DNA from: an uncultured Acidobacteriaceae bacterium
GTDB lineage: Bacteria > Acidobacteriota > Terriglobia > Terriglobales > Acidobacteriaceae
Assembly: GCA_903828675.1 (NCBI GenBank)
Contig: CAIKND010000221.1
Location: forward strand, 89,807-153,806
Reading direction: 5' to 3'
DNA length: 64,000 nt
Shown: piece after piece, positions 8,391 through 16,404 of the stretch
How the letters are laid out: each line of letters opens with the position of its first letter
Numbering within the stretch: the stretch's first letter is position 1
The notes under the pieces: generated by a model
Databases searched by the model: none
What the model was told of the DNA's origin: nothing
Seen by the model: only the letters and a program-made list of their open reading frames with translations
Program-made: the position numbers and the translations under genes

Positions 8391-10538
8391 ATGCCCGACC
8401 ATCTTTCCTCAACGCACGGCGTCTCCAACCTGCTTGAATCGGCGGCTTCCTCCTACCTGCGCTCGGCGCGGCATCAGCCCGTCCAATGGCATCCGTGGGG
8501 TGAGGCGGCTTTTGCACGCGCCCTGGCTGAGGACAAGCCGGTACTGCTGGACATCGGCGCGGTCTGGTGCCATTGGTGCCACGTCATGGACCGCGAATCC
8601 TACGAGAATCCCGAAATCGCCGCCCTCATCAACAGGGACTTCATCGCCGTCAAGGTGGACCGCGACGAGCGCCCCGACGTCGATGCGCGCTACCAGGCTG
8701 CGGTTTCGGCAATTACCGGCCAGGGCGGCTGGCCCCTCACCGCGTTTCTTACGCCCGATGGCCGCCCCTACTTTGGCGGTACCTATATCCCACCCGACGA
8801 CCGCTATGGTCGCCCCGGCTTTGGCCGCGTTCTGCAGGCCATGGCCCAGGTATGGCACGAGCGCCGCGACGAGGCTCTTGAAACTGCCGGCAGCGTCATG
8901 TCCGCCATCGAGCACAATGAGAGCTTCTCTGGCGGTGGTGGCGACCTGACTCTGGCCCTGGTCGACAAGATCGCCGGCTCGGCGCTTGGCAAATTCGATC
9001 CGCGCTACGGCGGCTTCGGCTCACAGCCCAAGTTCCCCCATCCCGGCGCTCTTGACCTGCTGCTTGAAATTGCCATGAGCCGCGACAACGAGCTGGCCCG
9101 CGATGCCTTCATCACCACCCTTGAAAAAATGGCGCGCGGCGGCGTCTATGACCAGCTTGCCGGCGGATTTCACCGCTACAGCGTCGATGAGCGCTGGGTG
9201 GTCCCGCACTTCGAAAAGATGCTCTATGACAACACCGAGCTGCTCAGGAACTACGTGCACGGCTTCCAGAGCTTCGTCCGCGAGGACTTTCTGCAAACCG
9301 CTCGCGAGATCGTCGCCTGGCTCGATTCCACCATGACCAACCGCGAGCGAGGCGGCTTTTATGCCTCTCAGGATGCCGACGTGGGACTCGACGACGACGG
9401 CGACTACTTTACCTGGACAGTGCAGGAAGCGGCGGCAGTGCTCGATCCGGCCCAACTCGAATTTGCGGCCAGCTACTGGCATATCGGCGAACTCGGCGAC
9501 ATGCACCACAACCCCGCCAAGAACGTCCTCCATGTGGATTCGACTCTGGAAGAGCGCGCCGCAAAAGGGGCTGACCCGGAACACCTGCGCGGACTGCGGG
9601 ACGCTGCAAAGCGCAAGCTTCTCGCCGCGCGCAGCCTCCGCCCCACTCCGTTTATTGACCAGACCCTCTATACCGGCTGGAACGCGATGGCGGTCACGGC
9701 TTATCTTGAAACCGCCCGCGTCCTGCGCATGGATTCGGCCCGCGACTTTGCCCTCCGCACCCTGAACCGGCTCTTGGATGAGGCATGGGACGGAGCCGCC
9801 ACGCTCGATCACGTTATTGCCTATCCGGATGAAGCCAACGGCACTGCGGCTGAGAAGGCCCCCGGCACCCTCGATGATTACGCCTTCACCGTGCACGCCT
9901 GCATCGACGCCTGGTTTGCCAGCGGAAACATGAAGTATTACGAGGTGGCGGTCAAGGTCGCCGACGCCATGATCACCCGCTTCTATGACAGCACCGGCGG
10001 CGCCTTCTACGATGCCGCCGCAACCCAGCAGGGGAAGACGCCGCTTGGCGCTCTCGGCGCGCGCCGCAAGCCTCTTCAGGACACACCCACCCCCGCCGGA
10101 AATCCAACCGCGGCCTCCGCCCTCCTCCGCCTTGAGACCCTGAGCGGACGTCAGGAATATCGCGACATCGCCGAGGATACGCTGGCCTGCTTTGGCGGCA
10201 TCGTGGAGCACTTCGGCCTCTACGCAGGCAGCTACGGGCTGGCTCTCGAGCGGCTGTTGCTTGACCCGCTGCAGGTCGTAGTCGTCGGTTCAGGCCCTGA
10301 AGCGGCCCGTCTCGAGGCAATGGCCGTTGCGCGCTTCGCCATCAACAAGACCGTGATGCGTGTCGCGCCTTTCCGCCTGGTCCCCGGCGGCATTCCTGAG
10401 GCCCTGGCCGAGATGTTGCTCCAGGTTCCGCCCCCGTCCGGAGCTGAAGTGTGGGCCATCGTCTGCCGCGGCCGCACCTGCCTTCCCCCCATCACCGATG
10501 CTGAAGCTCTCCTTCAAGCTCTGGAGCCAATCGCCTAG
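8391..10538 (+). CDS. DUF255 thioredoxin-domain protein (YyaL/SSP411 family)
   Basis: 715 residues from the ATG at 8391 (MPDHLSSTHGVSNLLE); any more upstream start would lie in the hairpin. The N-terminal thioredoxin-like domain carries VWCHWCHVMDRESYEN (CxxC at about residues 60-65), the conserved RPDVDARYQ and GQGGWPLTAFLTPDGRPYFGGTY. The C-terminal about 500 residues form the six-hairpin (alpha/alpha) region (PKFPHPG; GGVYDQLAGGFHRYSVD; WVVPHFEKMLYDN; DALDADGEGD-like QDADVGLDDDGDYF). The family is widespread with no established biochemical role. Adjacent to a thiol peroxidase, which may be meaningful. Confidence 0.9.
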   Translation: MPDHLSSTHGVSNLLESAASSYLRSARHQPVQWHPWGEAAFARALAEDKPVLLDIGAVWCHWCHVMDRESYENPEIAALINRDFIAVKVDRDERPDVDARYQAAVSAITGQGGWPLTAFLTPDGRPYFGGTYIPPDDRYGRPGFGRVLQAMAQVWHERRDEALETAGSVMSAIEHNESFSGGGGDLTLALVDKIAGSALGKFDPRYGGFGSQPKFPHPGALDLLLEIAMSRDNELARDAFITTLEKMARGGVYDQLAGGFHRYSVDERWVVPHFEKMLYDNTELLRNYVHGFQSFVREDFLQTAREIVAWLDSTMTNRERGGFYASQDADVGLDDDGDYFTWTVQEAAAVLDPAQLEFAASYWHIGELGDMHHNPAKNVLHVDSTLEERAAKGADPEHLRGLRDAAKRKLLAARSLRPTPFIDQTLYTGWNAMAVTAYLETARVLRMDSARDFALRTLNRLLDEAWDGAATLDHVIAYPDEANGTAAEKAPGTLDDYAFTVHACIDAWFASGNMKYYEVAVKVADAMITRFYDSTGGAFYDAAATQQGKTPLGALGARRKPLQDTPTPAGNPTAASALLRLETLSGRQEYRDIAEDTLACFGGIVEHFGLYAGSYGLALERLLLDPLQVVVVGSGPEAARLEAMAVARFAINKTVMRVAPFRLVPGGIPEALAEMLLQVPPPSGAEVWAIVCRGRTCLPPITDAEALLQALEPIA

Positions 10539-10584
10539 CAGCATCAGCCACCAGTTGTGCTTTCCATGCTGCGGATGGGCTACA

Positions 10585-10660
10585 GCAATTCCAGGATTGG
10601 TATACCTCGAAGGCAACCTCGCCCGAATTCTGCCAGGGTACGGTAATTCTGGTTTTGCTC
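10585..10660. mobile_element. MITE-like element, internally deleted copy 1
   Basis: Begins GCAATTCCAGGATTGG and ends with the sequence GGTTTTGCTC; about 15 of 22 terminal bases are inverted-complementary. At 76 bp it lacks the middle part found in the copies at 12486 and 35563. Its last C is also the first base, on the plus strand, of the complement (CTA) of the TAG stop of the minus-strand DUF6920 gene. Confidence 0.65.
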
Positions 10661-11352
10661 TAAATGTTCTGGGAAACCGCTGTCCCTTCGCAATGCGTTA
10701 CATCGCTTCGGTAATAGCAGAACGGCGCATCCGGAATCTCCCACCATACCTCCAGGCGATGCGCCACGCGCATGCCGTTCCAAATGCGGAAGTCGCTGCC
10801 CCTTCCTTCCCACTTGGTATCCACTGCGTCTCTGCCCACCATGCGCGGCCGTATCGTGTGACACGAGGTCGGCTCGCCATCCGCTCCGATCTCAAAATCG
10901 ACCGCAGCCCCGGTAGGGTCCGCTGAGTCCCGCACACGCAACACAGACTCAGCCACCGCGTTCCACTCCAGTGAAGCGTGATTGACAATCGCTGCCGGGC
11001 AGAGCATCAGCGAGCTTAGGTAACGTTGCACCTCGCCGCGATCGAGCTCCGGCCCGCGCGTGGCCTTCTTCAGCGTCAACAAGCCCGCCAGTCGGGACAT
11101 CGCGATCCCGTGCCCGCCTTCATACGCGTCGGTGATCACAATGCCGCTGGTCCGCGCATCCCAGCGAAACTCGCTGAGTCTCGTCTGAAAGGTCAACTCG
11201 GCGGTAAAGGACATCCACCGCGACTCCTCTGACGCGCGCATTTCTCCCTTTTCAGATATCCGCACAGCCTGCAAGCCGCGCGCCGCTGCCTCCCCCTCAG
11301 GGAGCAGGAAGCCTGTGAGTCGTGCGAGCAGCACTGCTGTTTCATGATTCAT
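10660..11352 (-). CDS. DUF6920 family protein
   Basis: About 230 residues from the ATG at 11352 (MNHETAVLLARLTGFLLPEG). The start is not well supported by a ribosome site; an open frame continues to 11580 but reads like non-coding sequence. Features such as RWMSFTAELTFQTRLSEFRW, YLSSLMLCPAAIVNHASLEW and the C-terminal RVAHRLEVWWEIPD match what I recall of DUF6920 (formerly DUF6544), a family of unknown function. The stop codon TAG sits exactly at the edge of a MITE-like repeat. Confidence 0.75.
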   Translation of the reverse strand: MNHETAVLLARLTGFLLPEGEAAARGLQAVRISEKGEMRASEESRWMSFTAELTFQTRLSEFRWDARTSGIVITDAYEGGHGIAMSRLAGLLTLKKATRGPELDRGEVQRYLSSLMLCPAAIVNHASLEWNAVAESVLRVRDSADPTGAAVDFEIGADGEPTSCHTIRPRMVGRDAVDTKWEGRGSDFRIWNGMRVAHRLEVWWEIPDAPFCYYRSDVTHCEGTAVSQNI

Positions 11353-11628
11353 AGAGGCAGGATCATAACACCGCGTCGCCATCCATGGCTGCCACCAGGC
11401 TTGCACTCCGATAGATCTTGCCGAGGAGCAGCGTGGAATCCCTCGTTTCTGGCGCGCAGCGCTACTAAAGTATTTGAAGATGATGCGAGAGCGACCGCCA
11501 AGCCGCAGGCGCCATGAGCAAAACCACGTGAGGGAAGTATCGCTGAAAATCCAACCCCAATGCCCGTCCGGCGCCATCATCCCCTACCCACAGCAGTGTC
11601 ATCCTTGAACACAGTGAAGGATCCGCGG

Positions 11629-12045
11629 ATGCCTTTGAAAGTTTCACAGGGTCCTTATTTCCGCTCTGCCGACAATCCGTCCGGGGCGCAGGTTGACGGG
11701 CAAGCCGCGCAATCACCACAATTGCCATTGTTCCCTGAAATCGGTGACTTGAGGTTCTTATCGATGGACGATTCGTCTCAGCACGTTATATCTCCCCTTT
11801 CGCTTGTGATGGTTGTCAGAGTGACAAGCGAAGAGCCGGATTGGGGTGGCTACGAGGGGCGAGTATTTCGGATCGGCTACTACAACGGAAACGATGGCCT
11901 GGATTGCGTTTGGCTCGTCAATGATGATGGACAATACCAGGAGACGGTTAATCAGGGGATGATCAGGACCCACTTCGAGATACTGCAGCGCAGTCACGAG
12001 TCTGATCTCTACGGAGTAGACAGACCCATAATTGGACCGCGTTGA
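11629..12045 (+). CDS. Hypothetical protein
   Basis: About 138 residues if started at the ATG at 11629 (MPLKVSQGP); an internal ATG at 11764 would give about 93. I do not recognise the family. The C-terminal half is more protein-like, with a compact aromatic/charged pattern (DWGGYEGRVFRIGYYNG; DCVWLVNDDGQYQETVNQGM; THFEILQRSHESD), suggesting a small beta-rich domain. No signal peptide or membrane helix. It stands alone, divergent from the DUF6920 gene, followed by a hairpin repeat. Moderate confidence that it is expressed. Confidence 0.5.
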   Translation: MPLKVSQGPYFRSADNPSGAQVDGQAAQSPQLPLFPEIGDLRFLSMDDSSQHVISPLSLVMVVRVTSEEPDWGGYEGRVFRIGYYNGNDGLDCVWLVNDDGQYQETVNQGMIRTHFEILQRSHESDLYGVDRPIIGPR

Positions 12046-12140
12046 GTCTTTGCGGACGAGTAACCGCCAACTCGTCTCCAACCCGTTTCTCGGGTTACAG
12101 ATGGATGGGCGACCATCCGCTCAATTGGCACATCGCTCTG

Positions 12141-12181
12141 TGCCCCATCCATTCGCCTTGCTTTTGGCGAATGGGTGGGAC
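12141..12181 (+). repeat. GTGCCCCA-family hairpin in a 550-bp gap
   Basis: Arms CCCATCCATTCGCC (12144-12157) and GGCGAATGGGTGGG (12166-12179), one G:T pair, loop 8 nt. The stem differs from the 7607 copy, yet both arms differ together. Flanked by GTG before and ACAGCAACAAA after. The rest of the gap up to the MITE-like copy at 12486 is C-rich with no convincing gene. Confidence 0.75.
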
Positions 12182-12485
12182 AGCAACAAACAAATCCTCG
12201 TGCTTTTCCATACCCTAAGGGTCAAGCCCAGTCATTCATAGCGCCTCGCCCCACCATGAAATGACAAAAACGCACCCGATTTTCACGTCGCTGAATTGAA
12301 AGAACTTACCCTTAGTTCTCACTGCAGAGAATTACCGCACAAAGGCGCACAATCTTTATAGGTCATGCAAAAACTCAAATCGCTGCCTTCCAACGGATGT
12401 GGAGGCGCATGCCCACCAGAGGCCCCACCCCCTCCCTACCCTCCCCCCTCCTGTGACGCCACATTGCCCAGGAGGCGATGCCATG

Positions 12486-12596
12486 GCAATTCCAGGATTG
12501 GAATACCTTGAGGGCAATTGACGAAGTGTAAGCGGCCATCTGGGAACGGCGACAGCGCGTGATTTCTGCCAGGGTAGGGAAGTCCCGGAATTTTTC
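12486..12596. mobile_element. MITE-like element, copy 2
   Basis: 111 bp, beginning GCAATTCCAGGATTGG and ending CCCGGAATTTTTC, with imperfect terminal inverted repeats and the internal GGGTAGGG block. It contains no open reading frame of note. Its right edge coincides with the TAG stop of the minus-strand MarR gene. Confidence 0.65.
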
Positions 12597-13093
12597 TAGC
12601 TGTTGCCGTTTTCAAGTGCTGCGGTGTTCTGGCAATGCTCCCGCGCCGTCTCCAGCAAGCCGACTAATTGAGCCAGTTCCAGTCCGCTCATGTGCCCCAG
12701 CATTTCCCGCGGGACCCGTTGAATGACGGGGTCCATCGCCTGCAGTAGCTCTAGCCCCGCTTCGCTTATCTGGGTCCAGACCACGCGCCGGTCATGCTTG
12801 TCGCGCTGCTGGCGGATCAGTTTGAGCGCCTTGAGTCTGGCCAGCAACCGGGTAATGTCCGGTTCGGCGGTGATCATGCGGCCGCCTATAGCCGCGCAGG
12901 TGAGCCCGTTGGGCTGTGCGCCGCGCAGAATTCGCAGCACGTTGTACTGCGTTGCGGTCACGCCCCAGTTGCGCGTCTTGCGATGAAACGCACGCTGCAA
13001 CGCGTCGGAGGTACGTAGCAGATTTAGAAACGCCTCTTCTTCCACACTCGAAAAAGGAGGCTCTTGAACGATTTCGAGTTTCAAGCTGGACAT
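12596..13093 (-). CDS. MarR family transcriptional regulator
   Basis: 165 residues. A winged helix-turn-helix is visible: WGVTATQYNVLRILRG, LTCAAIGGRMITAEPDITRLLARL (recognition helix) and LIRQQRDKHDRRVVWTQISEAG (wing). MarR proteins bind as dimers and usually release DNA on binding small aromatic ligands. It lies 80 bp downstream of, and in the same direction as, the YceI gene, so it may control that gene or be co-transcribed with it. Its stop abuts the MITE-like repeat. Confidence 0.92.
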   Translation of the reverse strand: MSSLKLEIVQEPPFSSVEEEAFLNLLRTSDALQRAFHRKTRNWGVTATQYNVLRILRGAQPNGLTCAAIGGRMITAEPDITRLLARLKALKLIRQQRDKHDRRVVWTQISEAGLELLQAMDPVIQRVPREMLGHMSGLELAQLVGLLETAREHCQNTAALENGNS

Positions 13094-13173
13094 TGACTTT
13101 CTCCCGGCCGGCAGCCGCGAACGAAAGTAAGGTCAGCCGGCATGCTGCGAACTGACCTCACCTGTGGCTCCGC

Positions 13174-13749
13174 CTACTGCTTGGCTACATCCAGATCGAT
13201 GTTCAGCTTCACGTCGTCGCCCACCATGGCGGCAGGGAACTTCGTCCCGATACCGAAAGCAGCGCGGCTAATGGTCGTGGAAGCAGAGAACCCGGCGTGC
13301 TGCTTGTGGTCCATGCCCTCAACCGGTCCAGTCGGTCCTTCAACTGTAAGCACCACCGGCTTGGTCACGCCGTGCAATGTAAAGTTGCCGGTCACAATCA
13401 AATTGTTCCCGCTCTTCGCCACGCTGGTGCTCACAAAGGTGGCCGTGGGAAAGTTGGCGACATCAAAGAAGTCAGGGGTCTTCAGGTGGTTATTGCGCGC
13501 ATCCTCACCCGTGTCAATTGTCGAAATGTCGATAGTGGCCTTCACCGTGGACTTGGTTACATCGGCCTGGTCGTACACAAGCGTGGCGGCTATCTTGCCG
13601 AATCGGCCATGCACGTTGGAGATCGTCAGATGGGTGACGCTAAAATCAACTTCGCTGTGAACCGAGTCGGAGACCCAGGTCGAGGCTTGCGCCATGGCTA
13701 GGGGAGCCGCCAGCGCCAGAATTCCAGTCACAATTGCCAAACGTTTCAT
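13174..13749 (-). CDS. YceI family periplasmic protein
   Basis: 191 residues from the ATG at 13749, with an AAAGGA-type ribosome site; the frame upstream to 13836 is not used. A clear signal peptide (MKRLAIVTGILALAAPLAMA) precedes the lipocalin-like YceI domain: TWVSDSVHSEVDFSVTHL, DISTIDTGEDARNNHLKTPD and FTLHGVTKPVVL are family hallmarks. YceI proteins are periplasmic and bind polyisoprenoids; a link to stress or quinone carriage is proposed for some. A MarR regulator follows. Confidence 0.93.
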   Translation of the reverse strand: MKRLAIVTGILALAAPLAMAQASTWVSDSVHSEVDFSVTHLTISNVHGRFGKIAATLVYDQADVTKSTVKATIDISTIDTGEDARNNHLKTPDFFDVANFPTATFVSTSVAKSGNNLIVTGNFTLHGVTKPVVLTVEGPTGPVEGMDHKQHAGFSASTTISRAAFGIGTKFPAAMVGDDVKLNIDLDVAKQ

Positions 13750-14058
13750 ATTTGATATTCCTTTCGGTACAGGGCCTGAGGGCCGAATTGGGGTTTGAGG
13801 GGAAGCAAACGCCTCGCCATTTGTGCATGGAAACAAGTAAGCCTACCCGTTTACATTGCGAATCTCTTCTCTGCAAATAAGATGTTGCCGCCAAGGTATT
13901 CGTTGCAACAAATATTTCTGCGGGTCGAGATTGGCACGTTTCGGTGGATCAATATCACGGCCAGCGTTGTCCTGAATGTTTCCCATAAAGGAACAGAATC
14001 CGCTTCGTCGCTCACCGCGACAGGCCGGCCGTCGTTTGGGTCTGATATCCTCCCGCCT

Positions 14059-15306
14059 ATGTCCGTGCTAGCTCCGTTTCGCCAACTCAACAGTCCGCAG
14101 CGCCACGCCTTCGTGGCCTCGTTTCTTGGCTGGACACTCGATAGCCTTGATTTCTTTCTGCTTATCTTCTGCGTGAAGGCGATTGCCGGAGAGTTCCATA
14201 CCCAGCCCTCGGCGGTGCTGGGAGCAGTTTTCATGACGCAGGCGTTTCGGCCCGTGGGCGCTCTTCTCTTCGGCCTCCTTGCCGATCGTTATGGGCGCCG
14301 CCCCGTATTAATGTTCAACATTCTCAGCTTCTCTGTGATTGAACTGGCCTGCGCCTTTGCGCCTTCGCTAAGCGTCCTGCTGGTGCTCAGGGCTTTGTTC
14401 GGAATTGCCATGGGTGGCGAGTGGGGAGTGGGTGCGGCTCTGACCTTCGAGTCGCTGCCGACGGAAGGCCGCGGTGTATTCTCTGGCATTCTCCAGGAGG
14501 GCTACGCGCTGGGGTCGATTCTCGCCTCGGCGGCCTTCGCGCTCTTCTTTCAACACATTGGCTGGCGAGGGTTGTTCATTCTCGGCGCCATGCCTGCCAT
14601 CCTGGTTTTCTATGTCCAGGCCAGGGTGGCGGAGTCGCCGGTCTGGCTTGCCGCGGCTGCGAAGCGCAGGTCGCGGGCCCTATTGCCCGTCAATTCTGCC
14701 GCGCCGTTGATACCCAAGAATCTACTGGCCTTTCTGCCTACGTTCCTGTTTCTGATACTGCTGATGACGGCCTTCATGAGTTTCTCCCATGGCACGCAGG
14801 ATGTGTATCCGACCTTCCTTGCCGTGCAGGCAAAGCTTTCCCCACAGACCATAGGCATTATCGGAGTCCTTTATGGCTTCGGCTCCATTGCTGGCGGCTT
14901 TGTGGTAGGGGCGCTGTCTGAAAAATGGGGTCGCAAGCGAGCTATTGTGACTGCTGCGCTCTTGGCCATTCCAGTGATTCCGCTGTATGCCTATGGGCAT
15001 TCTGCGATTTCGCTGGGGGTGGGTGCGGTGCTGATGCAGTTTATGGTGCAGGGCGCCTGGGGCGTGGTTCCCGCTTATCTAACGGAACTTTCGCCGGCGG
15101 CGGTGCGTGCCACCGCACCGGGCTTGGCCTACCAGTTGGGAGGTCTCCTTACTTCATGGAACGGCAAGGGACAGGCGCTGGCGGCTGAGCGTTGGGGCAA
15201 CTATCCGGCGGTCCTGGCGATTACCGTCATTGTTGTGGCGGTTACGCTGGCGGGACTGGCGCTGCTGGGCCGCGAGGCAAAGGGCATGGACATGAGCGAC
15301 GCGTAA
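14059..15306 (+). CDS. MFS transporter (SHS-type sugar acid/carboxylate permease)
   Basis: 415 residues from the ATG at 14059 (MSVLAPFRQLNSPQ); the frame upstream is not protein-like. Twelve hydrophobic segments are suggested. MFS signature motifs appear: FLGWTLDSLDFF (helix 1, with the Asp typical of the sialate/lactate subgroup), LLADRYGRRPVL (loop 2-3) and GALSEKWGRKRA (loop 8-9). It should be a proton-coupled inner-membrane importer of a carboxylate such as lactate or a sugar acid; the substrate is an inference from the subgroup. Confidence 0.85.
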   Translation: MSVLAPFRQLNSPQRHAFVASFLGWTLDSLDFFLLIFCVKAIAGEFHTQPSAVLGAVFMTQAFRPVGALLFGLLADRYGRRPVLMFNILSFSVIELACAFAPSLSVLLVLRALFGIAMGGEWGVGAALTFESLPTEGRGVFSGILQEGYALGSILASAAFALFFQHIGWRGLFILGAMPAILVFYVQARVAESPVWLAAAAKRRSRALLPVNSAAPLIPKNLLAFLPTFLFLILLMTAFMSFSHGTQDVYPTFLAVQAKLSPQTIGIIGVLYGFGSIAGGFVVGALSEKWGRKRAIVTAALLAIPVIPLYAYGHSAISLGVGAVLMQFMVQGAWGVVPAYLTELSPAAVRATAPGLAYQLGGLLTSWNGKGQALAAERWGNYPAVLAITVIVVAVTLAGLALLGREAKGMDMSDA

Positions 15307-15393
15307 TGCCCTGGCCGACGCCATCGATCGCGAACCGACCCGTAACCTTTGCGTCATATCCATTCCTATTCATGCAACTTAGAATGAGTTGTA

Positions 15394-16404
15394 ATGACCC
15401 TCGCATCGGCTGAGAAGATCGCTATTGTCGCCATCGGGCGCAACGAGGGCGAGCGTCTCAAGAGTTGTCTTAGCGCGGCGTTTGCAGGCTGCGAAACTGT
15501 GGTTTACGTGGACTCGGGTTCTCAGGACGCGAGCGCGAGCTTTGCGCGGTCGGCGGGTTGTCACGTGGTGGAACTCGATCCCGCGCGGCCCTTCAGTGCG
15601 GCGCGCGCTCGTAACGAAGGCTTCGCCTGTGCAATGGAACATGCCCCCGACGCGGCCTTAATCCAGTTTGTGGATGGCGACTGCGATCTGGCCGAGGGCT
15701 GGTTGCGGCAAGCCAGAGCCGTACTCGCCGACAGAAGCGATGTGGGCATGGTGCGCGGCCAGCTCCGCGAGATTAACCCGGAGGCTAGTGTCTACAACCG
15801 CTTGTGCGATTTGGAGTGGCGGCAAACGCCCGGGGAGATTGGAGCGTGCGGCGGCATCTTCATGGTCCGGACGGAGATCTTCAAGGCCGTGGGTGGATTC
15901 CGGCCTGATGTGATTGCGGCAGAGGACGATGAGTTCTGCATACGCGTGCGGGGGCTGGGCTCGAAGATTCTGATGATCGACGCACCCATGGCCAGCCACG
16001 ATGCGGCCATGAGGCACTTTAGCCAGTGGTGGCGCAGAGCAAGGCGGGCCGGTCACGCCTATGCGCAGGTTGCGGCTTTGCACGGCAGCGGAGAAGATCG
16101 CTATTTCGTCGCCGAGCGCCGCAAGATTTGGATTTGGGGACTGGCGCTGCCGGCCGTGGCTCTGCTTCTTGCGCCCGTTACATACGGCATCTCCCTCGCG
16201 GCCCTGTTGGGTGTCTATCTACTGCAACTGGCCCATATCTGCGGTGGAGTAAGCAAGCGCGGCTGGAAAGCAAAGGACGCATGGACCTACGCCTTCTTTT
16301 CGGTGATTTCAAGATTCCCAGGGTTGCAAGGCTTGATCGGCTACCGATGGCGGCAAGTTCGAGGCCAAACGCCAGAGATCATTGAATACAAGAGGAACGC
16401 ATGA
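15394..16404 (+). CDS. Family 2 glycosyltransferase
   Basis: 336 residues. The N-terminal GT-A domain begins IAIVAIGRNEGERL, then VVYVDSGSQDASASFA (nucleotide binding) and FVDGDCDLAEGW (DxD-type metal site), with GACGGIFMVRTE and AEDDEFCIRVR further on. The C-terminus has hydrophobic helices (LALPAVALLLAPVTYGISLAA). It likely adds a sugar to a membrane-linked or exported glycan. Its stop overlaps the start of the oxidoreductase-epimerase fusion gene (ATGA), so the two are translationally coupled and probably act in one glycan pathway. Confidence 0.88.
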   Translation: MTLASAEKIAIVAIGRNEGERLKSCLSAAFAGCETVVYVDSGSQDASASFARSAGCHVVELDPARPFSAARARNEGFACAMEHAPDAALIQFVDGDCDLAEGWLRQARAVLADRSDVGMVRGQLREINPEASVYNRLCDLEWRQTPGEIGACGGIFMVRTEIFKAVGGFRPDVIAAEDDEFCIRVRGLGSKILMIDAPMASHDAAMRHFSQWWRRARRAGHAYAQVAALHGSGEDRYFVAERRKIWIWGLALPAVALLLAPVTYGISLAALLGVYLLQLAHICGGVSKRGWKAKDAWTYAFFSVISRFPGLQGLIGYRWRQVRGQTPEIIEYKRNA